64,000 nucleotides of DNA from Fistularia commersonii (lineage: Eukaryota > Chordata > Actinopteri > Syngnathiformes > Fistulariidae). The stretch spans positions 8,476,001-8,540,000 of the forward strand of contig JBBMNZ010000009.1 in NCBI GenBank assembly GCA_037954325.1, in the 5' to 3' direction. Position numbers and translations under genes: made by a program. The notes below the pieces were generated by a model. The model searched no databases, was not told where the DNA came from, and saw nothing but the letters and a program-made list of their open reading frames with translations. This document shows, piece after piece, positions 1 through 12,100 of this stretch. Numbering within the stretch: position 1 is the first letter of the stretch; each line of letters starts with the position of its first letter.

Positions 1-82
<82 letters not shown>
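1..82. repeat. (CT)n(CA)n microsatellite at window edge
   Basis: About 17 nt of CT alternation switch to about 65 nt of CA. The repeat continues beyond the start of the window. Confidence 0.98.
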
Positions 83-86
<4 letters not shown>

Positions 87-2689
87 TTCCCTTGGTGTTG
101 TTGTGCCAGCATTACTGTGGGAACAACTGATGACACTCAAGACAGAAAGAATGGATTTATGTTGATTTGGCTGTTGATGCTTAAACAAAGAGTAAAGTAA
201 AACTGTCAACCTTGGCTTGAAAATGTAAGGGATTTTGGAATTCCTGTGGTTTTCAACACATTTAATATATTAATAGGCAAATAAAAGCTTCATTTCAGGG
301 TGTGTGACAGTTAATGTGTTTCTAATAAAAGCAAGAGGGTGAATTTAGTAGGTAAATGTTTCCAGGCTACATGTTTAGGCTTCAGAAATCTCATAAAGCC
401 ATTGTCTCAGTGAAAATAAGCATAATAATCATTCCCTCAGTTTCCATACAGCCTTTTGTGCCAGGATGTTTGGGTCCTAATGAGACTGTTCAGTTCATGA
501 GTGAGAATGAACCAGAAATCGAGAAACTTTCCATCCGCAGCCTAGGAATTCATAATATGATGTTGCTTTGAGGTTATAGATATCGAGGCCGTCACGGCAC
601 CGTGTAAGTGTAGTAAGTACTGTATGTTTTAGGGAAAAACACATCATACCTGGTCCTCACACAGCTTCAGGAGAGGACTCGAAAGGGACACAATGACAAA
701 AAGTAATTACACTCAAGGTCAGAAACCGAGATCAGAGCGCACGGCCCTTGAAATGTTCCTCGGATAGTTAAACCTCGAAAGGTGGAAAGGGCCGCTATTG
801 AAATTGCCACTGAAAATAGCTCGTCTTTAAACACATCTAGATTCACTTAACTCAGAGGAGTTAAGCCTGGCAGGGTCCTCAAAGTCAAACAAATACAGAG
901 CAAGCTGTTCCGGTCCCCATAGATTTTCTCTTCTAGTTGCAGTTGTGAAGAGTCTGTATATATTGAGTCAAGCCTGTCACTATATTTCACCCCAAGAGAA
1001 ATCTAATAACCTGTATATATGCTGTATATTGTTTAGGTTTCTCATAAAAGCATTCCACGCTGGTATAAGCTTTAATGGCTGTTATTTATATTTGGGCCGG
1101 GCAGGTTTATTCGGTGCGCCAACAGAAATCATTACACTTCCCCTTGGGAAAGGCTGAGGCAACGAGTGTTTCACCTCTGGTAGATGACTCAGCGATAATA
1201 TGTTTTGCTCCCTATTGGCTTTTCCTTTGGTGTTATTGGTCAGCCTCCAGAAGGGTCATTAAAAAAACAACCATTTGAGGCGGTGAGTCCTCGGACTCCA
1301 GTATCCTGACTGTGTAATGAGGAAAAGACAAATAGTGATTGTTGAATTCACGCAGACCAAGAGAAGGGGCGGCACTAAAGAGCTTCCAAAGTGAATGATA
1401 GTAGAAATATGCCGGGCTGATTTCAGGAGATCAGGCCCGCAGTCAGGGGAAGTTACCGGGAAAGTTTTGAGGGACTGATGACAGATCACGACTACACAAC
1501 TGAAAATGTTGCTCAAAAAGAGAACATGTTCTTTGCCTGTCAGCTGCTCTCCACAGCTGAGGCACTCAAACTGGTTCTTGTTTTACGCAAGTTGCCCTTC
1601 AGTAAGTTTCAGAGCAATCATTTGCAGTTATTTTTCTCAACTGGGACCAATAACCTTCATTGATATTTTATTCACAGAGGAAAAGAATCAGTAGTAGGTT
1701 GCATATAACTGTTTCTATTTGAGCACCTTTCATTGAGTTTTTTAATTGGGAATTTTGGTTGTTTTACCTGTTGTTAAGATAATTCATTTGTTTTTATTGT
1801 ATTTTATTGTAAAAAAAAAAAAAAACATGCTGAAATTCACACTGTTTGAATGACATCTGTAACAATATCATCAAACGACAGCACCGTCTATCAGATGGCT
1901 GATTATAGCTGATTTACATTTACATTAAAGTAACAGCATGTATCCCTATTTATCTAACCTGTCAAGCACAAAGCAGACGAGAGGCATCTCTTATCAGGCC
2001 CACAAGAAGACTGTAATATTGTCAGAGGAGCCTCTCTTGTCTCTTTCTGCACCTTCGATCCACCTTTCATTATCACACACAAACATTCCCTGCCTAGGCA
2101 GCTGCTCTGCACCTTGTCAGGGTATCTTTTCAAAGGCTTTTAAGACCCACGTTTATCTGGATTATGCGCAGCAGTACGGTCCATAAAATTAGTGCACAAG
2201 CCACAGCACGGTGAAGTATACTCAGGGTTTCAAAATTCATTAGGTCAGGCATTTCACCAAAGGCCTAACCTAAAACACAGCTGTTTGAGCTTGCTCTAAT
2301 CTAAATTTTAACAGTAAAGGAGATAACAATAATGGATTCTTGAGTGGCCACTTGAGTTGCAAAAGGTATAAGATTGACATATAATGCACCGCAGCTTGTG
2401 ACTGATACTGAGGAAGTCGAGGTAAAGTGCATAGGAAATAACTGACTTGAGTGCATGAATTTGAGTGCAAAATTTACCAGACAATGAAATGCAGTGATCA
2501 AGACTGAGTTAAAGGAAATAAGGTGCTGTTATCCACTCCTCCAAAGCCAAGTGATGGGCCAATCCACATATCTTGAATGAGCTGCAAGTGTAATTTGCTT
2601 GCATGTGAGGTGAAATGGTAGGAATGACTGACATTCTTTGGAGTGTTTGGAATGTTTATAGCGACTCTCATTGAAAGGAGAAGCCTTTA

Positions 2690-2723
2690 ACCGATACTAG
2701 TGCTTTGAGGTGCTAGTATCGGT
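2690..2723. repeat. perfect 11-bp inverted repeat
   Basis: The arms ACCGATACTAG and CTAGTATCGGT flank a 12-nt spacer and would form a hairpin on either strand. Confidence 0.9.
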
Positions 2724-3947
2724 AAAAGTTTGAACTTTCCAGTTCTATTTTCATCCAGTCTTTTTGCATGAGTTACCTTTTGAGAATGAATTACTTTGAA
2801 TTTATGTTCAATATGGCTCAACACATCCCTGGCAGTATGGAAGACCTTGTAAATTTGTGTATAACTCCTCATCCTGTTCACCCTTCATTAATTTTTAGCA
2901 CAGTGGACCACAACAAGCGTTTCCGGCACATTGAACGATGCAAAAAGGATCGACGTTCAACACCCGTGGGTGTCTAGTTCTTGATAAGAAGTGTTTCATC
3001 CACCTCAAAACCTTCCAGCCGAGGAGTCTTTCGGTATGCCGCGTTGGCTTCAGCTTCAAAGTAGGGGATACACAACTAAAAATTGTTGCTGCTTGGTGGA
3101 ATAATTCCCTTTTTTACATTGTAATTAGTTGTTTACTGAGGCTTTTGGTTAGTGTGTACTTTTGTAGAGCAGTACTCTGCTTGCTAAAAGTGTCAGTATT
3201 TTTGTATATATAGGGTTTGGGAATTATTCGCTTGGTACTAGACATCAGCATTGAGCCTTTGTTGACAAGCAGCAAAGCTGTGTTACATTATTTTGTACTG
3301 TAAACAACTATAATAGCAAAAGTGCCGATAACATTAAATCCAGCCCCTCTTATTTTCATACATCAGCATTTCTTCAATGGTTGAACTTGAATGGCTTAAG
3401 AGGCGTTGATAGAGGCGTAGTAGAATAAGCTGTTTTAATCCCAACTGAGGCCAAAACTAAGATTATCAGTTACCTCAATGAGTCCATTGTTGTCACTGCA
3501 GTTGAGATAAATACCCAGTCACAGATAGCAAGGGTTAAAATAGGGACCATAAAATTGCTGTCCTTGAAGCTATAACAACAGGCCACCAAGGAATCTTTTG
3601 ACATATTTTCAGGTATGGCATCATATTTTAATGCCACTGAATTGCATGCACTGTATCTGAGGCTTTGAAAAGGTGGCCCTGTCCTTGTCCTTGAAAGCAC
3701 TGCACCCTAGGGTACTTTTACAGGATGGACAGAGCTCGTGCCTGAAGACAAACAACACCTTCTCCCATTAAAACTGCATATGGTATGATTCTCATTGAGC
3801 TTACACAGCAAAATGAGGATGCATTTTAATAGGAGGTGTAGCATGACCCAGCCTGCTCATCGGGAGGATTGGAGTAACTTATTCAAATTATCATACTGCT
3901 TCTTAAAAAAATGTGGCTGCACAGGAAAGATGCAGTTCAAAGCAATA

Positions 3948-4010
3948 TTTGTGTGTGTGTGTGTGTGCGTGTGCGTGCGTGCGTGCGTGTGTGTGAGAGA
4001 GAGAGAGAGG
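3948..4010. repeat. (GT)n(GC/GT)n(GA)n compound microsatellite
   Basis: The block is GT alternation interrupted by GC units and closed by six GA units. Confidence 0.95.
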
Positions 4011-4399
4011 ACAGTGTTTTATGTACTATTGTTTTTACTCAGTTCCGTCTCTGTTTTTCTTTGTCTAGTCACTGTAACATCATTTCAAAAGTGAAACAGA
4101 CACAAATCAGATTAAGAATGGCATGTGAAGCTAGTGTTTACTGATGATGGTGCCAAAGCTTCTTTGTTTCATAGAGATTTATTGGGAAAAAATGTAAACT
4201 ACTGCAAATATACAGGCAGTTGTCCAAGGAATGAAGAGTACTGGAGTAGCCCAAATACTGGGGTGCAGAGGTATCAGGTATCAGCTGCGCATTTTCAAAA
4301 ACATATCTAAGAACACAAAAATTGACAAGTAATGGCCAAATGAAAAATGCAAAACTGCGAACTGAGAAAGAGACAATATTAAAAAAACTGAAATTCATG

Positions 4400-6030
4400 G
4401 GGTTTGTGTGTCCCAGTAACCCTGGGAGCTATGTTGTCGGGTGCTTTATGCCCCTGGAAGGGTCACCCAAGGCAAACAGGTTCCAGGTGAGGGACCAGAC
4501 AAAGCATGGCTCAGAAGACCTTCCATGAAGAAGACAATCATTGAACCCAGTTTTCCCTTGCCCAGACACGGGTCACCGGGGCCAGGCTCCAAAGGGGGTG
4601 GCGAGCGCCTGGTGGCAGGGTCTAGTGGCCGGGTCACCCACTGGAAGAACCAAGGGGGTCGGGTTTAGTGGGGGCTGGGCGGTAGCTGGAGCAGGGGACC
4701 TGGCAGTCCAATCCTCGGCTGCAGAAGCTGGCTCTCGGAACATGAAATCTCACCTCTCTGGCAGGGAAGGAGCCCGAGCTGGTGCATGAGGCTGAGAGAT
4801 TCCGACTAGAAATAGTTGGACTCATCTGAACGCACAACATCAGGTCTAGAACCAGGCCTCTTGAGAGTTGCCCCCAGTGAGAGGCGCCAAGCAGGTGTGG
4901 GCATATTGATTGCCCCCGTCTCGCCGCCTCCACGCTGGAGTTCAGCCCGGTGGACGAGAGGGTAGCCTCCCTCCGCCTTCAGGTGGGGGGAAGGGTTCTG
5001 ACTGTTGTTTGTGGCTCTGAACCCAACAACAGTTCAGTTTACTCACCCTTCTTGGGGTCCCTGGAGGGGCTGCTAGAGAGGAATCTTACCGGGGACTCCC
5101 TCATTATACTGCGAGACTTTAACGCTCACGTGGGCAACGACAGTGGGACTTGGAAGGGCGTGATTGGGAGGAACAGCTGATCTAAACCAGAACGGTGTTT
5201 TGTTATTGGACTTCTGTGCTCGTCACGGATTGTCCATAACAAACACCATGTTCAGGCATAAAGGTGCCTGTATATGCACTTGGCACCAACACACCACAGT
5301 TCTTTGATCGACCTTGTGGTAGTATCGTCGGACTCGTCCTGGACTCTCGGGTGAAGAGAGGGGCGGAGCTGTCAACCGATCACCACCTCTTGGTGTGCTG
5401 GCTCTGATGGTGGGGGAGGATGCCTGGCAGACCCAAATGTAATGTGAGGATCTGTTGGGAACGTCTAGCAGAGTCTCCTGTCAGAGGAAGTTTCAATTCC
5501 CCACCAGAACTACAACCATGTGCAAAGGGAGGCGTGGGACATTGAGTCTGAGCTGAGCCAAAAGGCGAAGCTCTCAGTTTACTGGACAATCTACGTTCCC
5601 ATCCTCACCAATGGTCACGAGCTGTGGGTCGTGACCAAAAGAACGAGATCTCGGATACAAGTGGCCGAAATGAGTTTCCTCGGTAGACTCTCCCTTAGAG
5701 ATAGGGTGAGAAGTTAGGTCATCTGGGAGGAGCTCGGAGTAGAGCCACTACTCCGCCGCATAGAGAGGGGCCAGATGAGGTGGTGGCTCGAGCATCTGGT
5801 CAGGATGCCTCCCCGGGGGGGTATTGGGACATGTTCATCTGGGAGGAGACCGCAGGGAAGACCCAGGACACGCTGGAGAGACCATGTCTCCAGGCTGGCC
5901 TGGGAACACCTTGGGTCCCCCCAGAGGAGCTGGACCATGTGGCGGGGGAAGAGGAAGGTCTGGGCCTCACTGCTCCGGCTGCTGCCCCTGTGACCCAATA
6001 AGCGGGGGAATATGGTCTGATTTCAGCTGA
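4400..6030 (+). mobile_element. decayed non-LTR retrotransposon (teleost APE-type LINE), reverse-transcriptase core deleted
   Basis: This 1.6-kb block is GC-rich against an AT-rich background. Translated pieces show endonuclease motifs (D-F-N-A-H-V-G-N-D and G-V-I-G-R-N near 5115-5180, S-T-D-H-H-L near 5380). Around 5555 the frame passes directly from the post-endonuclease segment (D-I-E-S-E) to the C-terminal segment (K-A-K-L-S-V-Y ... H-E-L-W-V). It ends with the R-P-R-T-R-W-R-D-type region near 5870. The whole reverse-transcriptase catalytic core is missing and several frameshifts and stops are present, so the copy is dead. Clade (L2/CR1-like or RTE-like) was not resolved. Confidence 0.85.
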
Positions 6031-7042
6031 TTAATTATGTAAAGTAATTTGAATATGCCACTTTTTGCATGTGAAATAAGAAAAAAGGCTCCAGTGTTGG
6101 GGTTGGCTGTTACTAGATTCACCGTTTTCTAACACTACATCAAGAATTTGAAATTGTTTCACTATAAATGTGTTTGTAAAATGTCACAGTGATAAGATAA
6201 TTCATAGATAATTCATTTCTGTCAAATGATTTTGTGAATCTGGTTGTGCGTGTCTTGCTGGATCACTGTGTTGTATTAATGTATGTAATGTAGCCGCTTT
6301 TCAAACAAAATCTGTAGAAGTTGAACTTTGTCAGGTTTGAATTTCAGCTACCATTCTTGCAATTGTTGACCAGATATTGCATGACTGAAAGAACATATGA
6401 AAAAGATGCTCACAGTGCTTTATCTAACTGTATCAAATAAACATGACAGCTTGTACAGGGTAGGCTATTCTTTTCAAACTTTGTTTAAATTGAATTTTGG
6501 AGTTGTGCTGTCAAGAGAGTAGGATGCTATCAGGACAACTTCACGCCTGAAGATCAATGTTCCATTTAGCAGTTCAAACAAACATGCTATAAGATTTCCC
6601 AAATATTGTTACCTATAAGGACTGAAAATAACTGGCTTGGAAAAAGATTAAATGCTTTGTGCCTAGCAGCTGATAAGGGGGTCTTGTGTAAAATGCAGCA
6701 AATCTATGGCGAATAGAATTAGCTTAGTGAGTGTTTGGGTTGGAGCAGAGACCCTGTTGATCCCAGACATCTGCTGTTTTGTCTAAATGAGGATGAGCGG
6801 CAGTAAGACACAGTTGGGCATACGCAATGCATTACTGCAATTAGGGAAAGCAGGGACCTCTAATTGAGGTGTCTATTTTTACTTTTACCCCACACAGATG
6901 TTTACGAATCCTTTATAACCCCATAAAAGTCATGTGTAATCATTTTAAAGAAATGTGATGGCCACCAATCTAATAACACGGCTGTTTGCAGCACAGCATA
7001 TTGCATTCATTCATCCGGCGTGTTTTTGTGTTTGCATTTCAG
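6031..7042. other. intergenic, nothing recognised
   Basis: AT-rich unique-looking sequence. I see no gene, RNA gene or clear repeat in it. Confidence 0.5.
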
Positions 7043-7113
7043 AGGCACAGTCGGAGAGTGAAATCATTGACATTCATGCACCTGGTCGACCACCTGTCAC
7101 TCCTGGCAATCGG
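7043..7113 (+). CDS. orphan candidate coding exon of an unidentified gene
   Basis: A good acceptor (TTTGCATTTCAG) and donor (CGG then GTGAGG) enclose 71 nt, open from phase 1 to phase 0. The product reads A-Q-S-E-S-E-I-I-D-I-H-A-P-G then R-P-P-V-T-P-G-N-R. The composition is protein-like and G+C is higher than the flanks. I do not recognise the gene and found no partner exon in the window. It could belong to a + strand gene starting outside the window, or be chance. Confidence 0.35.
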
Positions 7114-8011
7114 GTGAGGCACGCAGCCGCACATCTGCTTTGACTGAGACACCGCACACTCGGGCCAGTTGCACAAATAGACAGTGAAACGATGCATCCG
7201 GGTTTAACATTGTGTTTGTATTTTGCAATGGCGCCCAAAGAACCATACGACAGTGTTTCAACAAAAGTCATTTATGAATACATTGAATATATAATGAATA
7301 TATATAACACATTCCACCACAAGAACAATATATACATGATATATACAACCCTGTAAACAGAAAAAAAATGTATAACCTTTTATGGCAATAAATAAATAAA
7401 AGCAAATTCTGCACTTAAATGAAATCAATACTGCCGATGCCTTCTTGATAAATTCAAAAGGAAAAACAATAGTTTGTGGTAAAACGTAATTGAACACCTA
7501 CAGCACAAGTTGCCACTTGCAGCTCTTTAATGGAGCAACAGCCAAAAGGAGATCGCATGCACATTTACTCTTTCAGTTATGTTCTCTCAGGAAGGATGAC
7601 ATTATTGAGCCACCTCACAGAGGATGACAGGTTCATAATAAAGTCAGTTATAGTAAAAGAGAACATGATGACGGTCGGTGGCTTTTCAGGCTAGATTAAG
7701 ACTCATACTGAGCTAACTGCTCAAGTCAGCATGTAAGCATCAGCGACTTGAAAAAAAAGTATTGCAAGGAAGGTTTTTTCTTTTCAGTTGAAAGATAAAT
7801 TCCTTGCACTGACATATAATCTTCGATCATTTAGTGGCGAAGCCACAAAAGAATGACAATAGGTAAAGCATTTTTGGACTGCCAATTTGAGGGGAATACT
7901 GTGTCTTTGTTAAGATATAAATATATATATATTTCTCTATAATTTTTCAGCACAAATCTTATCCAAAAATTGAACTTCTGTGCCTGAACAGGGTGTAACA
8001 ACTTCACATTC
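7114..8011. other. intergenic, nothing recognised
   Basis: Very AT-rich, with a TA run near 7914-7930. No gene evidence. Confidence 0.5.
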
Positions 8012-8983
8012 TTTATTCTTTGAGAGCTGAAAACAATAGCACGGAACCCATATTATTAAAGGTATATACACAGTTTATAGAAAATGTTCTGACAAAGGAT
8101 CCAGATTTGAGTTTAGACAAGAGGGGTGGAGTGACATTGTCAGCCCCGGTGTTTTCCTGTCCTTGTTTATCTTTCCGCATCACAATGCCCTTGTATACTC
8201 TGTAGGAAGAGTTTTGCTAAAAAGATTATTTCATGCCCTTGCAATTGGATTTCACATCCCAATTCGGATGCGTGCGCGATTGGATTTCACACGTCATGGT
8301 TCTGACATTTCTGTGATTGCTTTTCATGTGTCACTGAGCTGTGATACAAATTGACATATTGGCAAAGCTGCCATGTCCAAATGCACTTCGGCGGGTCCCA
8401 AACACTAGATAAGCAAAATAAATTACAGTCATAGGATGAAAAATTCGGGACTGACATCGCCACGCCAGATCTTTCCATTGTTCCTCATGTAATACCCAGC
8501 GTGTAAATAAACAGTCTGTTTGACCAATAAAAGAGGGGCGGTTTACAACAGCTGCATCCTGATGTTTTAGTAAAATTGGGACACTTTTTCCCTCCCTGGA
8601 TGGGATATATGAGATCGGGGGGGAGAAAAAGGAGAGAAAGTGAGGTTCTAGGAACCCAATGAAGGCAGCACATAAATACTTTGACAGCTGAAAATAAAGA
8701 CACATTGAGCAATGCGGTGCCTTGAGCTAAGGTGCATGACACAATCGAGGTCAAGTATGAAATAACCTCAATACCTTTATCTCAGTTTCTTGGGTCTGTT
8801 TCCAGTAACTCTCCACGCTACACACAAAAACATCACAAAACATCTCTTAAACACAAACCAACAAAAAGTAGAGAAGGACATTTTATACAGAGAAATGCTT
8901 TTTAAAGAAGTCACTGTTTCGATGTTTCACACATCTTCTGGATCTCCAAATGCTTGATTTTTGGGAATGACATTTAGCCGCAT
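8012..8983 (-). other. arhgef28: probable 3' untranslated region of arhgef28
   Basis: Downstream of the stop the first canonical polyadenylation signal on the minus strand is AATAAA at 8012-8017, giving a 3'UTR of about 0.95 kb. No other gene is visible in the stretch; the open frames are short and AT-biased. Confidence 0.5.
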
Positions 8984-9159
8984 TCAGAGGTACACAATGG
9001 TTTCCTCTCTCCCCTCCTCCCCGCCACTGTCAGTCTCCAAGGAAACAAGCGCTCTGAGGTCCAGCTGAGGGTCACTGGGATGTGGGAGTGCCGCATATGG
9101 GTCAGCTCCACTTGCTGCTGAAAACCAGTCCTTTCCAGTGAAGCTTGGACTGTTCAGAT
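8984..9159 (-). CDS. arhgef28: arhgef28 last coding exon, residues 1698-1755 and stop
   Basis: After acceptor CCCCGATCAG the exon reads in phase 1 through S-P-S-F-T-G-K-D-W-F-S to a Glu-rich end and E-T-I-V-Y-L, then TGA at 8984-8986. The human protein ends in E-N-I-V-Y-L, which fixes the C-terminus. It is separated from the previous exon by 7.1 kb. Confidence 0.92.
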
Positions 9160-12100
9160 CTGATCGGGGACAAAAAAAAGGAGAGAAAACACCATTAGGA
9201 AGTTCAAAATGTAGAGCTCATCTCAGAGAGTAATGATGACGCACAAATCCAAATCTTAATTTAACATTTACTTCCCCGCTGATAAATAATCACCAGGAAG
9301 CAATCTGTACCCACTTGTTTAATGAGCTCCGTCTAATTGTTCAGCCCTTGCATCCACCCATTTACTGCATGCAGATCAACTCAAGCTGCTGGAGTTCTGT
9401 CTTGCACCGGATCATCACTTATTTTCATAATGGCGCAGCAGGGGGCGACTGTTTGCATTGCCCATCTGTTTGGCCATATTCAATGTAAACAAAATGATTT
9501 TAATTGAGTGGTTTGTTGCGAACATATGGTCTTTCAGTGAAATTCGATTGTTTTGATTGTACGGTGTAACATAATGTAATTGTAGTCAGGCATGGCCACA
9601 CCAAATCTGAGAAAATAGGTGTCATAGACCTTGAAAAATTGTTGTAAGGAGTCAAACGACAAATAATTCTCTAATTTTAAAGTAAACATAGGATATTACA
9701 CTGTATCCACTTTGGCACTGGCACTTCCAGGAATGTCTGATGCATTATCTTTTAGACACAAGATATCTTCATTGAACAGTATGATTATCTTGTGTGAACA
9801 AATCAGAAAATATTAGCTTTCTGGGCCGTGAGGATTGAGAGGTAACCTATAGCTCAGGGGAATAAAACAATAGAAGAATGGTGCGTCAGAAAGCTGTTGT
9901 TCCGTAACATTCTCCCTTGGGGACCTTCAGCCTCCTTTCTCACATGGGGGTAATAACCAGGATATTCCAGAAGTTTAGAAAGACGTATGGTGTGTTATGT
10001 GTCTTGATGGAGAAAACAATGAATTTGCAAATTAATATTTCATACTTTATACCTTAAATTTTACTCACAATGTGAACATTTGAAATGCTGATGCAAACCA
10101 AAATATTCACAAATACTTCTGGAATTCAACAATACTCAAAAAAAGGTAGAATATGGGGTTAGTACTATGACCAATCCATGGTATCTGATTTGTACTGCAG
10201 GGCTTCCTTCAGTTTAGTAAACCCAAGAAAGACTAGGAACTGATAGGATTTTATTGCACTCAACTTCATTATCAGTTCTGTTTATTGGTCTAATTCACTA
10301 TTGATTCTATTATTGATCACTAATGGATTTTTTTGTGTGGAGGAAAGTAGGATCACACATATTTGACCTCAAAAGATTAGAACCGCATTCATTTTCATTT
10401 GGATTGTCGTAGGGAAGGATAAAATCTGCAGACCCTGTGTAGTGATTCTATTATTACAACATATGCTTTTGGTCATGGATCTATTGCTCGAGTAGGAAGC
10501 ACTGGCAGCCAAGCAGAGCATGTTACAAAAAAACAAGGGAGTTCATTGCATCGCTGTTGTTTCCAGCCACAGTGAACATCTGACACACATTACAGCTAGC
10601 AGGAATTTTTCTTTGTGAAATGAAGCCCCGCTTTTCTTCCTCACCACTGTGAACATCAGGGAGGCATGAAGAGTGTCATGTCAGTAGGAGTCACACCCAT
10701 CACTGTACATTTTCAATTGCAAAACTAACCTGCAAAGACATTCAGAAATTTCCGAAATATCTTGAAATATCCTTTGCTGCAGTCATAGTATGTTATTTTA
10801 CGCGCTTTAAAAAAGGTTGAGACAAAATTACTGGAACAAGAAATAATAGGATTTCAACCAGGAGGGGCACGCAGAGATTCTGCTGAGTTTTAAGGAAAAT
10901 TCAGTTTTAAACTAGACAATAATTAATACTTCAATAATCCCCATGGGGAAATTCGTTCTCTGTAATGAGCCCATCATAGAGGAACCATGAGCAGTAGGCT
11001 CATGGGAATCAAACCAGGAATGTTCGGCTCAAAAGACGGTTGTTCTACCTCCTGTGCCACGCCGCCCCAAAATGGCTTACGTCTTTAAAACCAGTGCATG
11101 TTCAGAAGAATTCGGAGTTCCTGAAACACACTTTTGGTCAAAATATCTAATATTCTGATGCTGAATGGTGAATTACGAAAACAGTCACTAACCCATAAAA
11201 GCTCCAAATATTAGCACAGAAAAAGTAGGTGAAGGGCATTTTCCTTTATCTTTCATTTTTTTCAATAGTACAAACTGTTGGTTGTTATTTTGTTTAATAT
11301 TTTATGAAGCATCAAATTGTTTTGTATGTCATTATCAATAAAACCACCATAATAATTCAGACATGGGATTATGAGGAATCTAAAAGAAATGTTTTTGATT
11401 CCAATATCCCAAAGCAGCTATTAAGATATAAATTTTCAATCCTGTTAACATCTTCCTTGCGTTCAATAACATATTTGTGTTGAATCTTTTAGTCATGTTT
11501 ACACAACAGTGCTGTTTTTTTTTTTTTCATCATCGCTATATAATCAATTGGTATATATACATTTCAATCTACTGGTTGATTTACAGTCCAGTTGCTGGAT
11601 TATTATTAAGAATCTTAATTTTCGGCACTGTAATGAATCTGTTGTTCACCATTGGAAGCAGAAGCAAAATAGATTTCAGTTTGATTGTTGTTTGTCTCAT
11701 TCTATGCTATTTTAAATATTAACAAAGCAAAAATTAAAAATCAGCAATAGAATTCAAGTGAATCACTCTAAAATACTTCAACCACGGAATTCTTGAAAAT
11801 TGTTCTACATTAAGTGGGCTGTCGCTGCATTGCTTAAACAGCTATTTCTCAAGGACTAAGTGCACTTGAACTAAACAGATGTTGCCATTCTGATCTGCTA
11901 AAAATATGCAGGAGTGCGCAGGATGGACTCTCACTAAACTATAGCCATAATCACTGTGGATAAAGATGGCACACAGGGTATTTATGCACCTAAGTGATGT
12001 GTCTTCAATGGTTCTTAAAACCAGAAGAATGTCTGCAGCACAGTGATGGAACGCTGCGTATTATGCCCTTTCCTAAAAATGTGTCTTTTCGAGATTATTG

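Larger units (their letters stand above)
83..4400. other. intergenic stretch without recognised gene
   Basis: I found no coding exon with homology. Open frames are short and follow no codon pattern. The stretch holds an inverted repeat (2690-2723) and a (GT)n/(GA)n microsatellite near 3949-4010. Confidence 0.6.

Noticed and set aside
8331..8705. 124-codon minus-strand frame
   Set aside because: It lies in the probable 3'UTR of arhgef28 and has no homology or codon structure.
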